Shown here piece by piece: positions 12,801 to 24,138 of a DNA stretch of 64,000 nt (position 1 is its first letter; every line of letters begins with the position of its first letter). The stretch spans positions 620,001-684,000 of the forward strand of contig JAVXUO010000425.1 in assembly GCA_033065855.1 (NCBI GenBank). The letters run 5' to 3'. Position numbers and translations under genes: made by a program. The stretch is from Escallonia rubra (taxonomy: Eukaryota > Streptophyta > Magnoliopsida > Escalloniales > Escalloniaceae). Under the pieces are notes generated by a model, which was not told the DNA's origin, did not search any database, and saw nothing but the letters and a program-made list of their open reading frames with translations.

Positions 12801-13753
12801 TTAATCAGATCCATTGAAAATCTTAGCAGTTGCCACAGAGATTAAAATATGAAACAAATGCCCAAAAATATCTATTCCTCTGTCCTTAAAAAATGAGTCT
12901 ATTTGTTTAGTTCGGCAATTCCAAATTTCTTATCTGAGCCATCCTTTGCTTTTAGTTTTGGTACTGCCTATTATAGCCATCTATCGACTAATGTTGGCCG
13001 AAATCTTTGTTTTCCCTTTATTCATCTTGTCAAGTTATTTTTATTTAACTTGTCAAGGCTGTCTTTTGTTTTCAAGGCCACCTTTGTCACAAAAAGTCTT
13101 AACGATATTCCTTCAAGCTACGTTCCTTTCAGGGATGGGGTAGTGGTAGATTTGGCATCACATCGATGCTTCAGGTCTGTGGAGAGTAAAAATCCGAGGC
13201 CTTTAGAAGGTTACACATTTCTTTGAGCTCCCTATGACAACCAAAACTGTTGATTTTGGTGGTAATTCTTGTTTAGTAAATCGTTTCATCGTACTATTTT
13301 TTCATGGATTCCGTTGCATTGCTAATCCCTTTATGATGCAGGATCCCACATGCAGACTTAGAAACAAAGATAACTTATCTTTCGCATTGGGTGGATACTC
13401 ATATAAAGGATGCCGAAAATGTGCTGAAGAAACCTGTTCTTTTTACTGAAGTTGGTTCCCCTTTGAGGATAAAACAAGGATTTCAAGAAAGAGATATTAT
13501 GTTGAAAACGGTTTATGATAAAATTTATAAGTCTGCTAGGAGGAGTGAAGCCGGAGCAGGAGCCTTGATTTGGCAACTTCTGGTTGAAGGAACAGAGCAA
13601 TACAGTGACCAATATTCCCTTGTAGCATGGAAGCATCCCTCGACCTATCAACTAATCATTGAACAATCATGCAGGTTGCAAAATAGTTCTTTTCAAGGAC
13701 AAACAAAACGAAAACTGCATCATACAGATCCTTGCTTGGGTAAGGTATCTTAG
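9900..13753 (+). CDS. MAN: Mannan endo-1,4-beta-mannosidase (GH5), five exons
   Basis: The predicted enzyme cuts beta-1,4 bonds in mannan backbones of the cell wall and enters the secretory pathway. Exons: 9900-10304, 11223-11420, 12097-12219, 12495-12706, 13342-13753. All introns are GT-AG, phases agree, and the product is 449 aa, normal for the family. The N-terminus has basic residues then a hydrophobic stretch (about residues 12-27), suiting a signal anchor. GH5 landmarks in order are [24 protein letters not shown] (acid/base Glu about 229), [13 protein letters not shown] (nucleophile Glu about 349) and WQLLVEG. The start is the first ATG in this frame. The protein ends with a short tail after EQSCRL, where many relatives end. 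All expected catalytic residues are present. It resembles the membrane-anchored MAN2/MAN6-type plant group, but the subgroup is uncertain. Confidence 0.93.
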
Positions 13754-14432
13754 AAACGTTAATGGAGTATCTTGAATATGAATGTTCTCGGTAGAGGCAA
13801 AAGTTTGCTTGTGATTTACCTAGATAGAGTTTAGCAGATGCATTTCTGACTGAGCTTAGTAAAACATGTGAGAATGAAGAGGAAGGAACGAAAGAACTGC
13901 CAGATCTGGGGAAGGTCGTGAAAATATTGCATAGTCATACGAGCGATATTAGATTCTTTTGTCAAAGATGATATTGTTGTAGTTAAGTATAAATATACGG
14001 TTATGCCCATTAGAAAGTGTAATTGTAGTACCTTACACTTGTAAATGTATTATGCTTTGGGGTGTAACATCTGTGTTACACTTCCGAAACGTAATGGATG
14101 TGTAAGTATCAATTTGTTGTCCCCTTTTGCGCTTTCCTTGTCTCTGACCTCTTCACACTCTTCTTTCGCTCTCTTCTTGTCAATTTTAAGCTTTCTTAGA
14201 GGTTTATCATTAGAGTACCTCGCTAAATACAGGAGACCAACTTGGGAGAGTTCTTAGAGGCTTGCCCACTACCATTGAATCCATGCCTCCTACGGATGCA
14301 GGTGGATCAGAGAATGTGATTTTCTCTTATTGGTCGTCACCATTGCCACATAATTGTTATAAAATGCTTTAGAGTTTCTCACAGCTGAGAAGGCTTGGCC
14401 AGGCATGGTTTTTAATGGAAAAAATTTGACTG
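13754..14432. other. Downstream region of the mannanase gene
   Basis: Presumed 3' UTR and spacer. I see no other gene or clear repeat. Confidence 0.4.
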
Positions 14433-14646
14433 TTACTCTGATCGGAGGAATCTTCCTCCTACGCCTTATATAGCGACAATCAATTATTTCTAAATGTTTC
14501 TAATGACTTTTATTTAGTAACGTTAAAAAAGTGCTGCTAATAATTGTCCTTGAAAGTGTTAGAAGAAAAGTCGCTTGAAGCATTTGGCGACTATTAATTG
14601 TCACTATATATGGGGTCGAAGGAAGATTTCTACAACTTGAGTAGGA
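14433..14646. mobile_element. MITE, family A copy 1 (TIR about 50 bp)
   Basis: The two ends are imperfect inverted repeats of about 50 bp: left has ggaatcttcctcct then tatagcgacaatcaatt, right (reverse complement) has gaaatcttccttcg then tatagtgacaattaat. The element is about 210 bp and cannot encode a protein. Related copies lie at 18686-18900 and 21940-22064. Outer ends are approximate and I could not fix a target-site duplication, so the superfamily is open. Confidence 0.75.
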
Positions 14647-14844
14647 GCCAAAGTTTGTTCGTTTTTAATTTCGGAGACGAACAGGAGTTCATAAGAAATG
14701 ATAAATGTTGCAAGAGGCTGCTCCATCCCACAAATTAATTAAGTGAGTTTATAAAAAATACTCGGGGATCCTTGGACAAGTCCATCAAAACTTCGTTGCA
14801 AGCTTAATTGCTTCAAGAATTTCAAGGGTGCCAAGCAGTGCGCA

Positions 14845-14894
14845 CCCCCCCCCCCCCCCCCCCTCTCTCTCTCTCCCTCTCTCTCTCTCTCTCT
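14845..14894 (+). repeat. Poly-C tract followed by CT microsatellite
   Basis: A run of about 19 C leads directly into a (ct)n tract. Such long homopolymers are prone to length errors in sequencing. Confidence 0.95.
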
Positions 14895-15029
14895 GACATA
14901 ATATGCTGAAGTGAACAAAAGAACTTTGAAACCTTCTTTTTGTTCACAAACACAAGGAAATTACACGTCTAAAGCCTCGTAAACAATAGCATGAACAAGC
15001 ATTACCAAATAACATAACTAGTAAGCTAG

Positions 15030-15335
15030 CTAGACTGCGCAGCTGCACTTGCACTGCGACAAGCATTTCTTGCAATCCGAGAGCCTCGGGTACCCACCGT
15101 TGCAATCGCATTTCTTGATACACTTGTTGCGCGATGTACCACCCCACAAACACCGTGCCATGCAACGCATAATCGGCACGCAACCAGGGCAGCCCGACTG
15201 CATACGGTTCACGATGCAGTTCCTACACTCCCCACCGTCCGACGGACATGCCAGAGCAGGCAAGGCCGTGCACAACAACATCACCAGCAGCATGCACACA
15301 GTAACCTGTGTAGCGAGCTGCTTTTTCTCCTCCAT
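15030..15335 (-). CDS. Secreted cysteine-rich peptide, family not recognised
   Basis: Complete intronless frame of 101 aa. Residues 1-29 form a classical signal peptide: MEEKKQ, then a hydrophobic core (VTVCMLLVMLLCTALPALA) with a likely cut after ALA. The mature part of about 72 residues has 15 cysteines, many in C-x2-C or C-x3-C pairs, then a CKCSC tail: C-x6-C-x2-C-x8-C-x2-C-x5-C-x3-C-x9-C-x3-C-x-C and on. It is also rich in Lys and Arg. This suggests an extracellular, disulphide-bonded small peptide, as in plant defence or signalling. It is not a GASA/snakin: the CC pair and the KCP ending are missing. I do not recognise the family. A TATA-like motif lies about 64-70 bp upstream of the ATG. 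Confidence 0.75.
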   Translation of the reverse strand: MEEKKQLATQVTVCMLLVMLLCTALPALACPSDGGECRNCIVNRMQSGCPGCVPIMRCMARCLWGGTSRNKCIKKCDCNGGYPRLSDCKKCLSQCKCSCAV

Positions 15336-15398
15336 CTCTTGTCAAATATGTCTTGGACTCTTGGTAACGTGGTTTTCCCTGTGGGAGCTTTTGTCTGG

Positions 15399-15404
15399 TT
15401 TATA
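15399..15404 (-). promoter_or_regulatory. TATA-like box of the cysteine-rich peptide gene
   Basis: The minus strand reads tataaa in the context tcaatataaaccag, 64-70 bp before the ATG at 15335. Spacing would allow a 5' UTR of about 35 bases. Confidence 0.5.
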
Positions 15405-17380
15405 TTGAATTCATTGTAGCTAAGAAGTGTACATATTTGGCCATTTTGGGGTTGCCTTGCCCTCATTAAATGCTTGTTTCATGCTTGAAGTTGGCAATGT
15501 CTTGGGTTGCTCAATCTCATCTCCTCGTTTTTTTCTTCCATGCACTTTCATTAAAGTCTTGCTCCCATCTAGAGAGAGGATGAGACCAAGGAGGAGCAAT
15601 GCTACTCCTCTTCAAAATTTCCTATTTTTTGAAGTGACAGATTCTTTGGTTCATGCATTTATAAATAACTAGCTAATGAACCCGTGCATGTAATTTGGTT
15701 CGGTTGAGATGAAATTTAGTTTATATGTCACTCCAATCCAGATTTATACCATTTGTCCACCAAAACTATCTTAATACCTCCAAAAACTATCATCACTTTC
15801 ATTATTGAATTACTATCAATATCAAACCTGCATTATTAACCGGTATCACCTCCACCCACCATAATCATTACCACTGTCATAATTATCACAACCACGTACC
15901 GCAGCTATCTTCACCTGATCACAACCACCATTATACCGATAAATTAATTATCACCTTAATTTACCTTCACCCTTACTCCCACCGCCACTACCACATTACA
16001 ACTACCATCTTGCTAGCATGAGTACCATAACTACCACCATGGCAACCAGGCTACCACTACATCATTGGAACCACTTGTAATGTCTCAAGTTGTCAAATGG
16101 TGGTGAAAATTTGTCTTAAAGCTCACTTTTGTTTTGACTTACCTTTAAACTTGTGGATTAATAAAATTCATTATCGATTAGCTTGTCACGACTTAGTATC
16201 TAATAAGTTTCGGTTCCATTTCATATAACCTACACCATGATAGAATAAATAATTCTAAAAATCAACTATCTCTTACCACATTGCAATGCCTAATTGGTTC
16301 TAATCGAAATCGTACACTACAGGTCGGCTAGGTTTTTGCCTCTCTCCCGCTTCACCACTCTCACTCTCCCTCCTCACCACTACATTAATTCTACCTAGGG
16401 TTCCTTACATTGGCGAGTAATTGCAAGCCCTGCCATTAATAAAAGTGCTCTAATTTTTGTTGCCTTTAGTCCTAAGTTTTTCTAAACTTATAGCCATCAA
16501 ACTCTCTTTATCCTAAGTTTTTTTCTAAGCGATTAGGATGGGACCCAATGGCGCCAAAATATCGCTCTATAGTCATGGTTGCTCAAAACACAAACAAAAA
16601 GTAGCTAAAGTATGCAATAGTAATCGTGGTCAGAACATGCAGTAAAATCAAAGGTCATATAATGCCTATCCATTAAAGCAAACTACCAAAAAAAAAGACA
16701 CAAAAGTAACCTCATCACGTTGATATTATTCTCCAACATAAATTACCATCAACAATCAAATCTCCAAACAACCCTGACGATGATAGTGTCACCGAATCTT
16801 CCCAAGCCTGTCCTTCTTTAATATTAAAAACAAAAGTTATTTTAGAGTGACCAGATTTGGTAGGGACATAAAATAGTAGTGTTTTATTTAAATGCACAAA
16901 ATTGATGACCTTTCACCCCTATTTACCCATTTATGTGGTGAACTTGAAGAAAGTTAGTCTTGATGTATGATTGTGCAAGCATACCAATAACTCTTAGTTT
17001 CTTATATTAACACAGATATAAACCAATCTATATATAGACTTAATTCCACCAACTTGTTACATGTATTTATGTTATCAGCTAAGAAATAATGAACTATAGG
17101 CATATAATGCAGTGCAGTACTTACTTTGTGTCTAATGTAGACCGTGCCGACAAAAAAGTTGTTGTATGACCCGTAACCGTAAACAAAACGAAGCAATTCA
17201 AGATACAGAACAGAACAATAGATACATGCCAAATTAAAATTTTATGATGGCACGATGGTCATCCATTTTGCTGCTATGATGATGTTAAAGTGCCAGCATT
17301 GTTTCATTTGCCATCATTATCTAGTCTAATTAATGATAATAACAATCCCGCATCTATTTCACATTACTTAGTGCATAGTT
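15405..17380. other. Intergenic; ACC/ATC-rich low complexity at 15720-16080
   Basis: No gene is seen. From about 15720 to 16080 the plus strand is a degenerate succession of acc, atc and cat triplets (for example attaccactgtcataattatc), probably a decayed trinucleotide repeat. Confidence 0.5.
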
Positions 17381-17550
17381 TACCTCCCCACTTCCATGGC
17401 CTCAACAGCCATGCGAAATAGAAGAAAGGATGTGAGGAATAATAGAGCCGAAAGAGAGAACTGTTAAAGGAGCAGATTTACCTCGTATGGAAACGGTGAG
17501 GTTGAATGGAATCTGTCGAGAGAATTTGAGGCCATGGAAGTGGGGAGGTA
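17381..17550. repeat. Perfect 25-bp inverted repeat with 120-bp spacer
   Basis: Bases 17381-17405 (tacctccccacttcc...) and 17526-17550 (...ggaagtggggaggta) are exact reverse complements. Weaker complementarity may continue outward: ctaattaatgat near 17325-17336 faces gtcattaattag near 17569-17580. It would form a hairpin in RNA. It could be a foldback element, a MITE or a small-RNA precursor. Confidence 0.85.
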
Positions 17551-18685
17551 ATATTGATCTCTGAGTTTTTGTCATTAATTAGAAGTCTAAAATGGGGTAG
17601 TTTATCTGATTTGCACACAAATTTCTGAGAGTTTAGTGTCTTTTTTACCACCGCCGCATGAAGAGGGCAAACTGAAATGGGAGACTCTTCTGTGGATCAA
17701 AGTTGAAGAAGCTGAAGTTTGCTTGGTTGCTAGCATGAAGGAGTTTTCTCTGATAAGGAGACTCTAGGAATGAAAGTTCAATCTTATGTGGCAAGCAACA
17801 ATGAATTCATAAAATCCGATGTGGCGTAATCAGAGAGCTTCTAAAATCTTATGTNTCGTAATTTTAAGCAAATGTTTCAGCTTTATATATATATATATAT
17901 ATATAAAAATTGAATCCTTTATTGGCCCATAAACCGACCTAAGTAAACTCAAGAACTTAATTGGAGTATTCCTAGTTAATAGTTATTTTTACTAGGTCAA
18001 GACTTTATCTATAGTTTCACGGCGTCAATTTGACTAAGTTAGATATCATGTCCAATCCATCAGTCGTGCAGATCAGACACGTCGAGCACTCCATAGTCCA
18101 TACGCATGTATCATAAATCCTTACTGAATGCGACATTTGATTTGTATGTTCTATTTTGAGTTTGTGGCTTATATCCTCCAAAAATAACGTACCTTAAATG
18201 CCGATGATCCTAGTGGGTCATATCTATAATAATTGGATGATTCGCGTCGTAAACATGAAAGCGTAAGATCTCAACCCGACCATGAGAAAGCGTAAGATCT
18301 CAACCGGACCGACATGTTTCTTTTTCGTACTTTATGTCATATAGTCTTCTCAATGGCTTCCCATTTCTACCACGAGAAAGGTTGGTTTCTTTCTGGAAAA
18401 ACTAGTCTCCGAAGACCAAAATAGTCTTCTGGGACACCTTATTTCGGGCCACATACGTTTGTCTTTTACTTTTCTGCCGCTGGTTTTTCCACACCCAAAG
18501 TGACCCGACGTTAGTGGTCCATTTTCTCAATCAAGGGGTACAAAAAAATCAAAAGATAGCTTTGATTTTTTCTAGGTGCAAGTAGAATAGGGAGAACGAA
18601 GAATGTCCGACATAATTTTGTGTATGAGCTGTATGTAGCTTACTGTATATTCGATATGATTTTATTTTAAAAAAAATTCTGACCG
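17551..18685. other. Intergenic; undetermined base and TA microsatellite
   Basis: An n is present at 17855. A (ta)n tract covers about 17884-17904. A 21-base sequence starting gaaagcgtaagatctcaac is repeated nearly in tandem at about 18257-18305. No gene is seen. Confidence 0.5.
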
Positions 18686-18900
18686 CTACTTGAGTTGTAG
18701 GAATCTTTCTCCTATTATATTCACATATAACGATAATTAATGGTCACTAAATATTTCTTGTGACTTTTATATAGTGACGCTAAAAAATACTGCTAAGAAT
18801 TGTCGTTGAAATTGTTAGTCAAAAAGTCACTCGAAACATTCAGCGACTATTAATTGTCATTTTATAGTAGATTAAAGGAAGATTCCTATAATTTAGATAA
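18686..18900. mobile_element. MITE, family A copy 2
   Basis: Same family as 14433-14646. The left end reads ctacttgagttgtaggaatc; the right end read in reverse has attataggaatcttcctt. The interior shares gtgacttttatatagtgacg and gcgactattaattgtcat with copy 1. Length is about 215 bp and it has no coding capacity. Confidence 0.75.
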
Positions 18901-20456
18901 CAACTAATTTTTTTTTATTAATTTCATAACCTTATCGCTTTTTAGGAAAGTAGCTTGACTGATCGTTTAACTTGGTCGATTTGCATTCTAACATAATTTT
19001 CGAGATTATTATTATTTTATATATAAAAAAGTCAAGAAACCTAAGAGAGAGTTGGATGAACAGAAAAAAGGAAAACCTGCCGTCCCAAACAAGAACAGTG
19101 GACCAACATTCATTGCTGTAATGGACCCCTAGCTTGTACAGAGTTCTGGCTAACATTTTCCTCTTACTTTCCAGACGCAGAAGAAGACATTACATGGAAA
19201 AGTAGTCAAATGCAGCAAAGAATTTAAGAAAAGAATGGTTTTATTTTTATTTTTCCATAGAAAGTTCCTAAATAGAGGTGTAGAGGTCCTTGCAGAAACC
19301 CTACTGTAGGGGGTTAAACTGTAGGGGTTGTTTAACGTGTGATTTCAACGAGCGTCATCGTCTCAGAATAAATTCCTAATTTTGAGTTGCAATTGTTATA
19401 AGTGATAACACGACGTTGAAATTTGTTATTCATCGTACTCAGTCAAAAATTCTCAAAAATATATATCAATGGACACTATGGTCAGTAAAATAACACGTAA
19501 CATTCAACTCTTTTCTTTAAAGCAAAATTTCTTTGTCGTTGAATATACGAGTAAGGAAATGAAAAGGAAATGTTGTACTTCAAAAAATTGACAACCAATT
19601 AAGTAATCAATAAGTACGCATTAAATTTGTCTCGAAGATCAACCACTCTAATGACATATAAGTAACGAAATTAATATTCTCACCCCAACATGCACGAATT
19701 CATACACCAAGCTCTCCCTGTTCAAATTAAATTAGCACTTTTGTTCATGGCCCATGGACCCTGAAGACAAAAAGAGGAAGTAATGAATATAGTTAGTTCA
19801 GAAAGTGAGTCATGTCATTAAGTGACACCAATTTCCATTAATTCCGAACCCCACCACCAGTTGGATACTTGGTCCATGGCCATGCTCACATCAAAGCGAC
19901 AAAGATGATGGAAATCTCGTGGGATTGGTACCACTTCAAATTTTGAAGTTATATATTATCATTTTTTTTAAAGTATAAAAATCTCTCTTTTCTGCGTCAG
20001 TTTGCTTTACAAAAAGTCTACACCTTTCGGAGCAAATGGAGTACATCTTCTCAACATTTTAAGGTCCTTCGGAACAAACAAACAAGTGTTAGCCATTGGT
20101 TGTGCGCATTCTGCCAAAACAATTTGAGTTTCACTTCCATCACGACATATATAGATTATATAACGAGAATATGAAGCCTTTAACGACAAAAATTAGCTTC
20201 ACGTATGATTTCTTAAACATCTAAGTGCCAGAGATTTGAGTAAACCCGTAAAGAGACAATATTGTGAAGCACTAATGATTTGTACATTCTCTGTACTAAA
20301 ATAGAACTAGCATCCTCTCTCATACATTATAAAATGATCGCAAAATAAATGCACATTAATTAGCAACTAAATATTACTACTAGAAGTTTTATTAACGGCC
20401 ATAAAATATTTTAGTGATTTTTTTGTGACCTAGGGTTGTCATGGTTCATTAGGTTG
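18901..20456. other. Intergenic, downstream of wax synthase 1
   Basis: AT-rich, no recognisable gene, RNA gene or element. It contains the presumed 3' UTR of the wax synthase gene at its right edge. Confidence 0.45.
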
Positions 20457-21503
20457 CTACAAGAATGGGCAGGTCAAATCAGTAGGACTAACTAAACGAC
20501 GGTGCATGACAAACTCTATGAAGGCCATCGTCTCCGTGCATCCTTTCACGTCCGGTTTGTTCTTCATGAACGGCGGAAAGAACAGCCAAAAGGTGGTGAT
20601 CAGCACGAAACCCAGAGCCAGCGGCCGCGACATCGCCGGCGGGAGCACGAACCTCCCGTTCAGTACTTTCTTCATGGCTATCTCCGCCCCCGAACACACA
20701 CCGTGGAGGAGGAAGAAGCACGTGGCGGCCCCCGTGGGCTTCACCCGCCCAATGTAGTAGAAGATCAGCTCATGCATGACGCCGGACACCAAGAACGTGG
20801 CGAAGACCGCCGGCAGCGGGGTCCACTTCCGGCCCATCACGCGCGACGACGCGGAGCGGACCGGCTCGTACACGGTGGGGCGCAGGATGGCCGACACCAT
20901 CAGGTTCCACCGCTTCCCCCAGAAGTCTTGCAGCGAGGTGGCGAGGTGGGGTTCGTTGAACTGCGGCTCGAGCTCGACCCGGATCACCGCTCGGGCCAAG
21001 TACGCGAACATGGCCAGCAACACTTCCAGCGAGAAGTAAATGTGGAAGCAGTAAAGCAGCAGCTTTATCCCTTGGTGAAGGTGTTCGCTGTAGTCGTACA
21101 CCTTCACAAAAACCACCAGAAGCATCAACTTGGTGGCGTAGTTCAGAGACGATTTCAGAGGCTTTTCGAGACTGCCTTTGCTCTGGATATCTTGAATCGG
21201 AAGACAGGCCATGGGAACAAACCGCGACAATGGCATGGGCGGGTCGGAGCTCAGAGGCCCCTTGTTGAACGCAAAGAGGAGGAGCTTGAAGTTGGCAAGC
21301 CACGCTATGAAGAAGGCTGTAACACCACCAAGATGGATGGTTGTAAGATTGAGAGGAAGATAGAAAAAGAGACAAACAATGGGAAGAACTGAGAAAACCC
21401 TAAGTTTCCCTTTGGGCATGAACTTGGCTATGGCATGACAGTAGCACAGTGACAGCAATATTGTGATCCAAACCACCACAAAGTTGCTTATCTCTCCTTC
21501 CAT
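20457..21503 (-). CDS. WS: Wax synthase-type O-acyltransferase 1 (MBOAT-like)
   Basis: Predicted endoplasmic reticulum membrane enzyme moving a fatty acyl group from acyl-CoA to a long-chain alcohol, giving a wax ester. It is a single exon of 348 aa, typical for plant wax synthases. Hydrophobic segments lie throughout (about residues 7-25, 37-57, 60-80, 124-136, 146-172, 232-250, 295-312). The wax synthase signature LQDFWGKRWN is at 191-200, and the likely catalytic His is His244 in VSGVMHELIFYY. The N-terminus is MEGEISNFVVVW, without the extra 12-residue unit seen in the other copies. It is the most diverged of the four intact paralogues. Some relatives acylate sterols, so the substrate is open. 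Confidence 0.9.
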   Translation of the reverse strand: MEGEISNFVVVWITILLSLCYCHAIAKFMPKGKLRVFSVLPIVCLFFYLPLNLTTIHLGGVTAFFIAWLANFKLLLFAFNKGPLSSDPPMPLSRFVPMACLPIQDIQSKGSLEKPLKSSLNYATKLMLLVVFVKVYDYSEHLHQGIKLLLYCFHIYFSLEVLLAMFAYLARAVIRVELEPQFNEPHLATSLQDFWGKRWNLMVSAILRPTVYEPVRSASSRVMGRKWTPLPAVFATFLVSGVMHELIFYYIGRVKPTGAATCFFLLHGVCSGAEIAMKKVLNGRFVLPPAMSRPLALGFVLITTFWLFFPPFMKNKPDVKGCTETMAFIEFVMHRRLVSPTDLTCPFL

Positions 21504-21689
21504 TTCTGCCTCTTCTGGTTTCTCAAAATTGTGGTTATATGGACGTACACATTCACATTTTTGTCATATATATTCTCAAACCTACCCCAAGGGCGGTCCA
21601 TAATTCATTTTGCCTTGTTGTCAATGCACGGGTCCCCTCATTGTCAAGTTTGCCGGGCTCACTTTTCCTCTTCTGTTATTATGACACTA

Positions 21690-22755
21690 CCTTAGATCTG
21701 TAATATCTCAGACTTAGCAGATGGTACGCACGTAGGTTAAAACAATTTTTTGGCTTGTCAGCCGACTAATAAAGACGGTGATTTGGTCTTCAATTCCAGG
21801 CAGCTCGTCATCAGTTTTGGAAATTCTAAAGAACGTGAGCAAAGCAGTTGATAAAAAGGGGTCGTCTTGGTCAGGGGTGTTTAGTGCCGTAAAGTATTGC
21901 TAATTTCTTGTGGAAAATTTTGGCTGCCATATTTTCATACTCCCCGTGTAGCGACAATTAATAATCGCTGAATATTTTTAGTAATTTTTATTTAATAATT
22001 CTAAAAAAATACTGTCAAAAATTGTCGTTTAAAGTATTAGTGGGAAAGTCACTAGAAGCATTTTAATAATGTGTTGAAGGTATACTAATGCGGCAACGGA
22101 AATGGGCCGATCTAATAATGCGTTGAAGGTATACATTTCAGAGACAAGGCGAGCGAAAATTGCCTAAAGGGTATAAATGGGGATTCCACTCGTTATGTGA
22201 TTTTGAACGGAAGAAGCAATATTTGTTCATCGGTGAGCAAATTTGGCGCGACGGCCTGTAAATTTTTTGAGGAAAGGGTTAGTATTGATTCCAAATTATC
22301 ATATTATTATTGGAAATATTGACGTGGGAGCGATATCGATGTTTTTGATGAATATCATTTTTCTTTAACTTGATTAAATAACACAACTTAAAAGTAATTA
22401 ACTGCAATTGATAATAAATTAAATAGCTATAGCATGTTAGTGTTAAACCTTTCTGGTGATGGCTTCTTCGTCTTAATGTGTCCTTAATCCTTCCATACGC
22501 TGGTGGCGGCCCGGAAGGTTCTGTGCATCATTTACAATCCCTTTTTTTTTTAATCTATTTTCACCACGTGAGGAGTGCCGATACTTTGAAAATTTTATTC
22601 GAAATTTTGACTTATCGCCTTAATACTATTTTGAACCGTATTTTGTGAACTCTTCACGTTGATTTTAAAAGTTAATTTTCAAAAGTCGAGGCTCAATATA
22701 GTTGACAGTTCAACTTTTGCGACTATAAAGTTCGAATTCATCTCATTACTTTTAT
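21690..22755 (+). repeat. Duplicated non-coding block, copy 1
   Basis: This block, just upstream of wax synthase 1, is repeated from 23341 to about 27330, where later insertions expanded it. Shared marks in order: cttagcagat, acgcacgtaggttaaaacaa, an exon-like piece after ttccag (encodes about SSSVLEILKNVSKAVDKK), cactcgttatgtga, acctttctggtgatggc, ggaaggttctg, and agttgacagttca at the end. Copy 1 also has a MITE fragment at 21940-22064. Confidence 0.8.
21940..22064. mobile_element. MITE, family A copy 3 (right end missing)
   Basis: Shares tagcgacaattaata, aaaaaatactgtcaaaaatt and agtcactagaagcatttt with the copies at 14433 and 18686, but stops before the right terminal repeat. Confidence 0.65.
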
Positions 22756-23332
22756 TACGGGTGAACACGGTTCGGTTGGTTCGGTTTGGAGGATGAATAC
22801 TAAACCGAACCGACCAACCTCGGTTTGGGGAAAAAAATCGATCCGTAGTTGAACGGTTCGGTTTCTGCGGATTGAACGGTTCAGTTTGAACGGTTTAATC
22901 GGTTTAGGCCAAACTCAATTTTTGACAAGTTTAAGCCAAAAAATTAATAACTTATACATACTAATAAGCTCCAAAAAATTGAATTTTTTTTATCATAATT
23001 AATAACACTTAGTGAGATGTAGGCGGTAAGTGAAAAATGTGTGTTACGTTAAGGGATTTATGATTTATCCCATTTTATATGAGTGGTTAGATAACTAGGA
23101 TTAGTAAAAAATAACTAGGATTATGTAAAAATATAGATATGTTATATTATATACGGTTGGTTCGGTTTATGCGGTTTCAAAAAAATTCAAACTGAATCGA
23201 CCGAACCGAATGTACGGTTTGGGAAAAAAAAAATCAAACCGATTGATTTTTAGATCGGTTTAGAAATAGACGGATTGGTTGGTTCGGTTTTCACGGTTGA
23301 ATCGGTTTCAATGGTTTAAATGCTCACCCCTA
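22756..23332. mobile_element. hAT-type MITE with 8-bp target duplication
   Basis: The 577-bp element starts tacgggtgaac and ends gctcacccct a (reverse complement taggggtgagc), giving TIRs matching at 9 of 11 bases. It is flanked by a perfect 8-bp duplication acttttat (22748-22755 and 23333-23340). The ends are rich in ggttcggt motifs. An 8-bp duplication is the hAT signature. No transposase frame. It sits at the junction of the two copies of the duplicated block. Confidence 0.9.
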
Positions 23333-24138
23333 ACTTTTATGAGAAATACCTTAAATCTGCAATATCTCATACTTAGCAGATCATACGCACGTAGGTTAAA
23401 ACAATTTTTGGCTTGTCAACCGACTGATATAAATGTTGAGTTGGTTCTTCAATTCCAGGCACTCTCGTCATCAGTTCTGGAAATTCTAAAGAAAGTGAGC
23501 AAAGCAATCGACAAGAGGGGTGGAATGGTTGTGTTGCAGGTCAGGGGTTTAGTGCCGTTGACTATTGCTAATTTCTTGTCCTTTAGTTTTAAAAACATGG
23601 TTTTAAGGGATAAAAATCCTCTGCTGTTCCTATAATATTGTTCGGTGACAATTTTTTTTTTATTGTCCTCTTTACTAAAATTTATAGTGACAAATTTTTT
23701 GTCCTTAAAATAGAATTAATGACATTCTTTTGTTAAAGCATAGATACTGTACAACATAGCATTCTAATCCGTCTCAAGATCGGTGGTTTTGCAAGTTGGG
23801 CAAAATACTGGTGGATAAGATGGTTGAATTATATGGAGAAAAACAACTAGATGTGACAATGAAAGATATACTTTTTAGAGACAAGACGAACAAAAATTGC
23901 CGAAAGGGTGTAAAATAGTGATCCCACTCGTTATGTGAAAGATATACTTTTTACTGATGCTTGCTTTTGGGTACTAAAGTTTTTGAGGCAAGGATCGGTA
24001 TCCGTTCCAAATTGCCACACTAATGAAAAAACCGATGACCACCGGTATTGATGTTTTTGATAAATATCATTCTTCTTTAATTGATTAAGTAACAACTTAA
24101 AAGTAATTAACTACAATTGATAATAAATAGCCATATGG

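Noticed and set aside
15030..15335. GASA/snakin identity for the cysteine-rich peptide
   Set aside because: Cysteine spacing differs: there is no adjacent CC pair and no KCP ending.
20502..21392. 296-aa frame on the plus strand opposite wax synthase 1
   Set aside because: It mirrors the coding strand of a well-supported gene and has no domain of its own.
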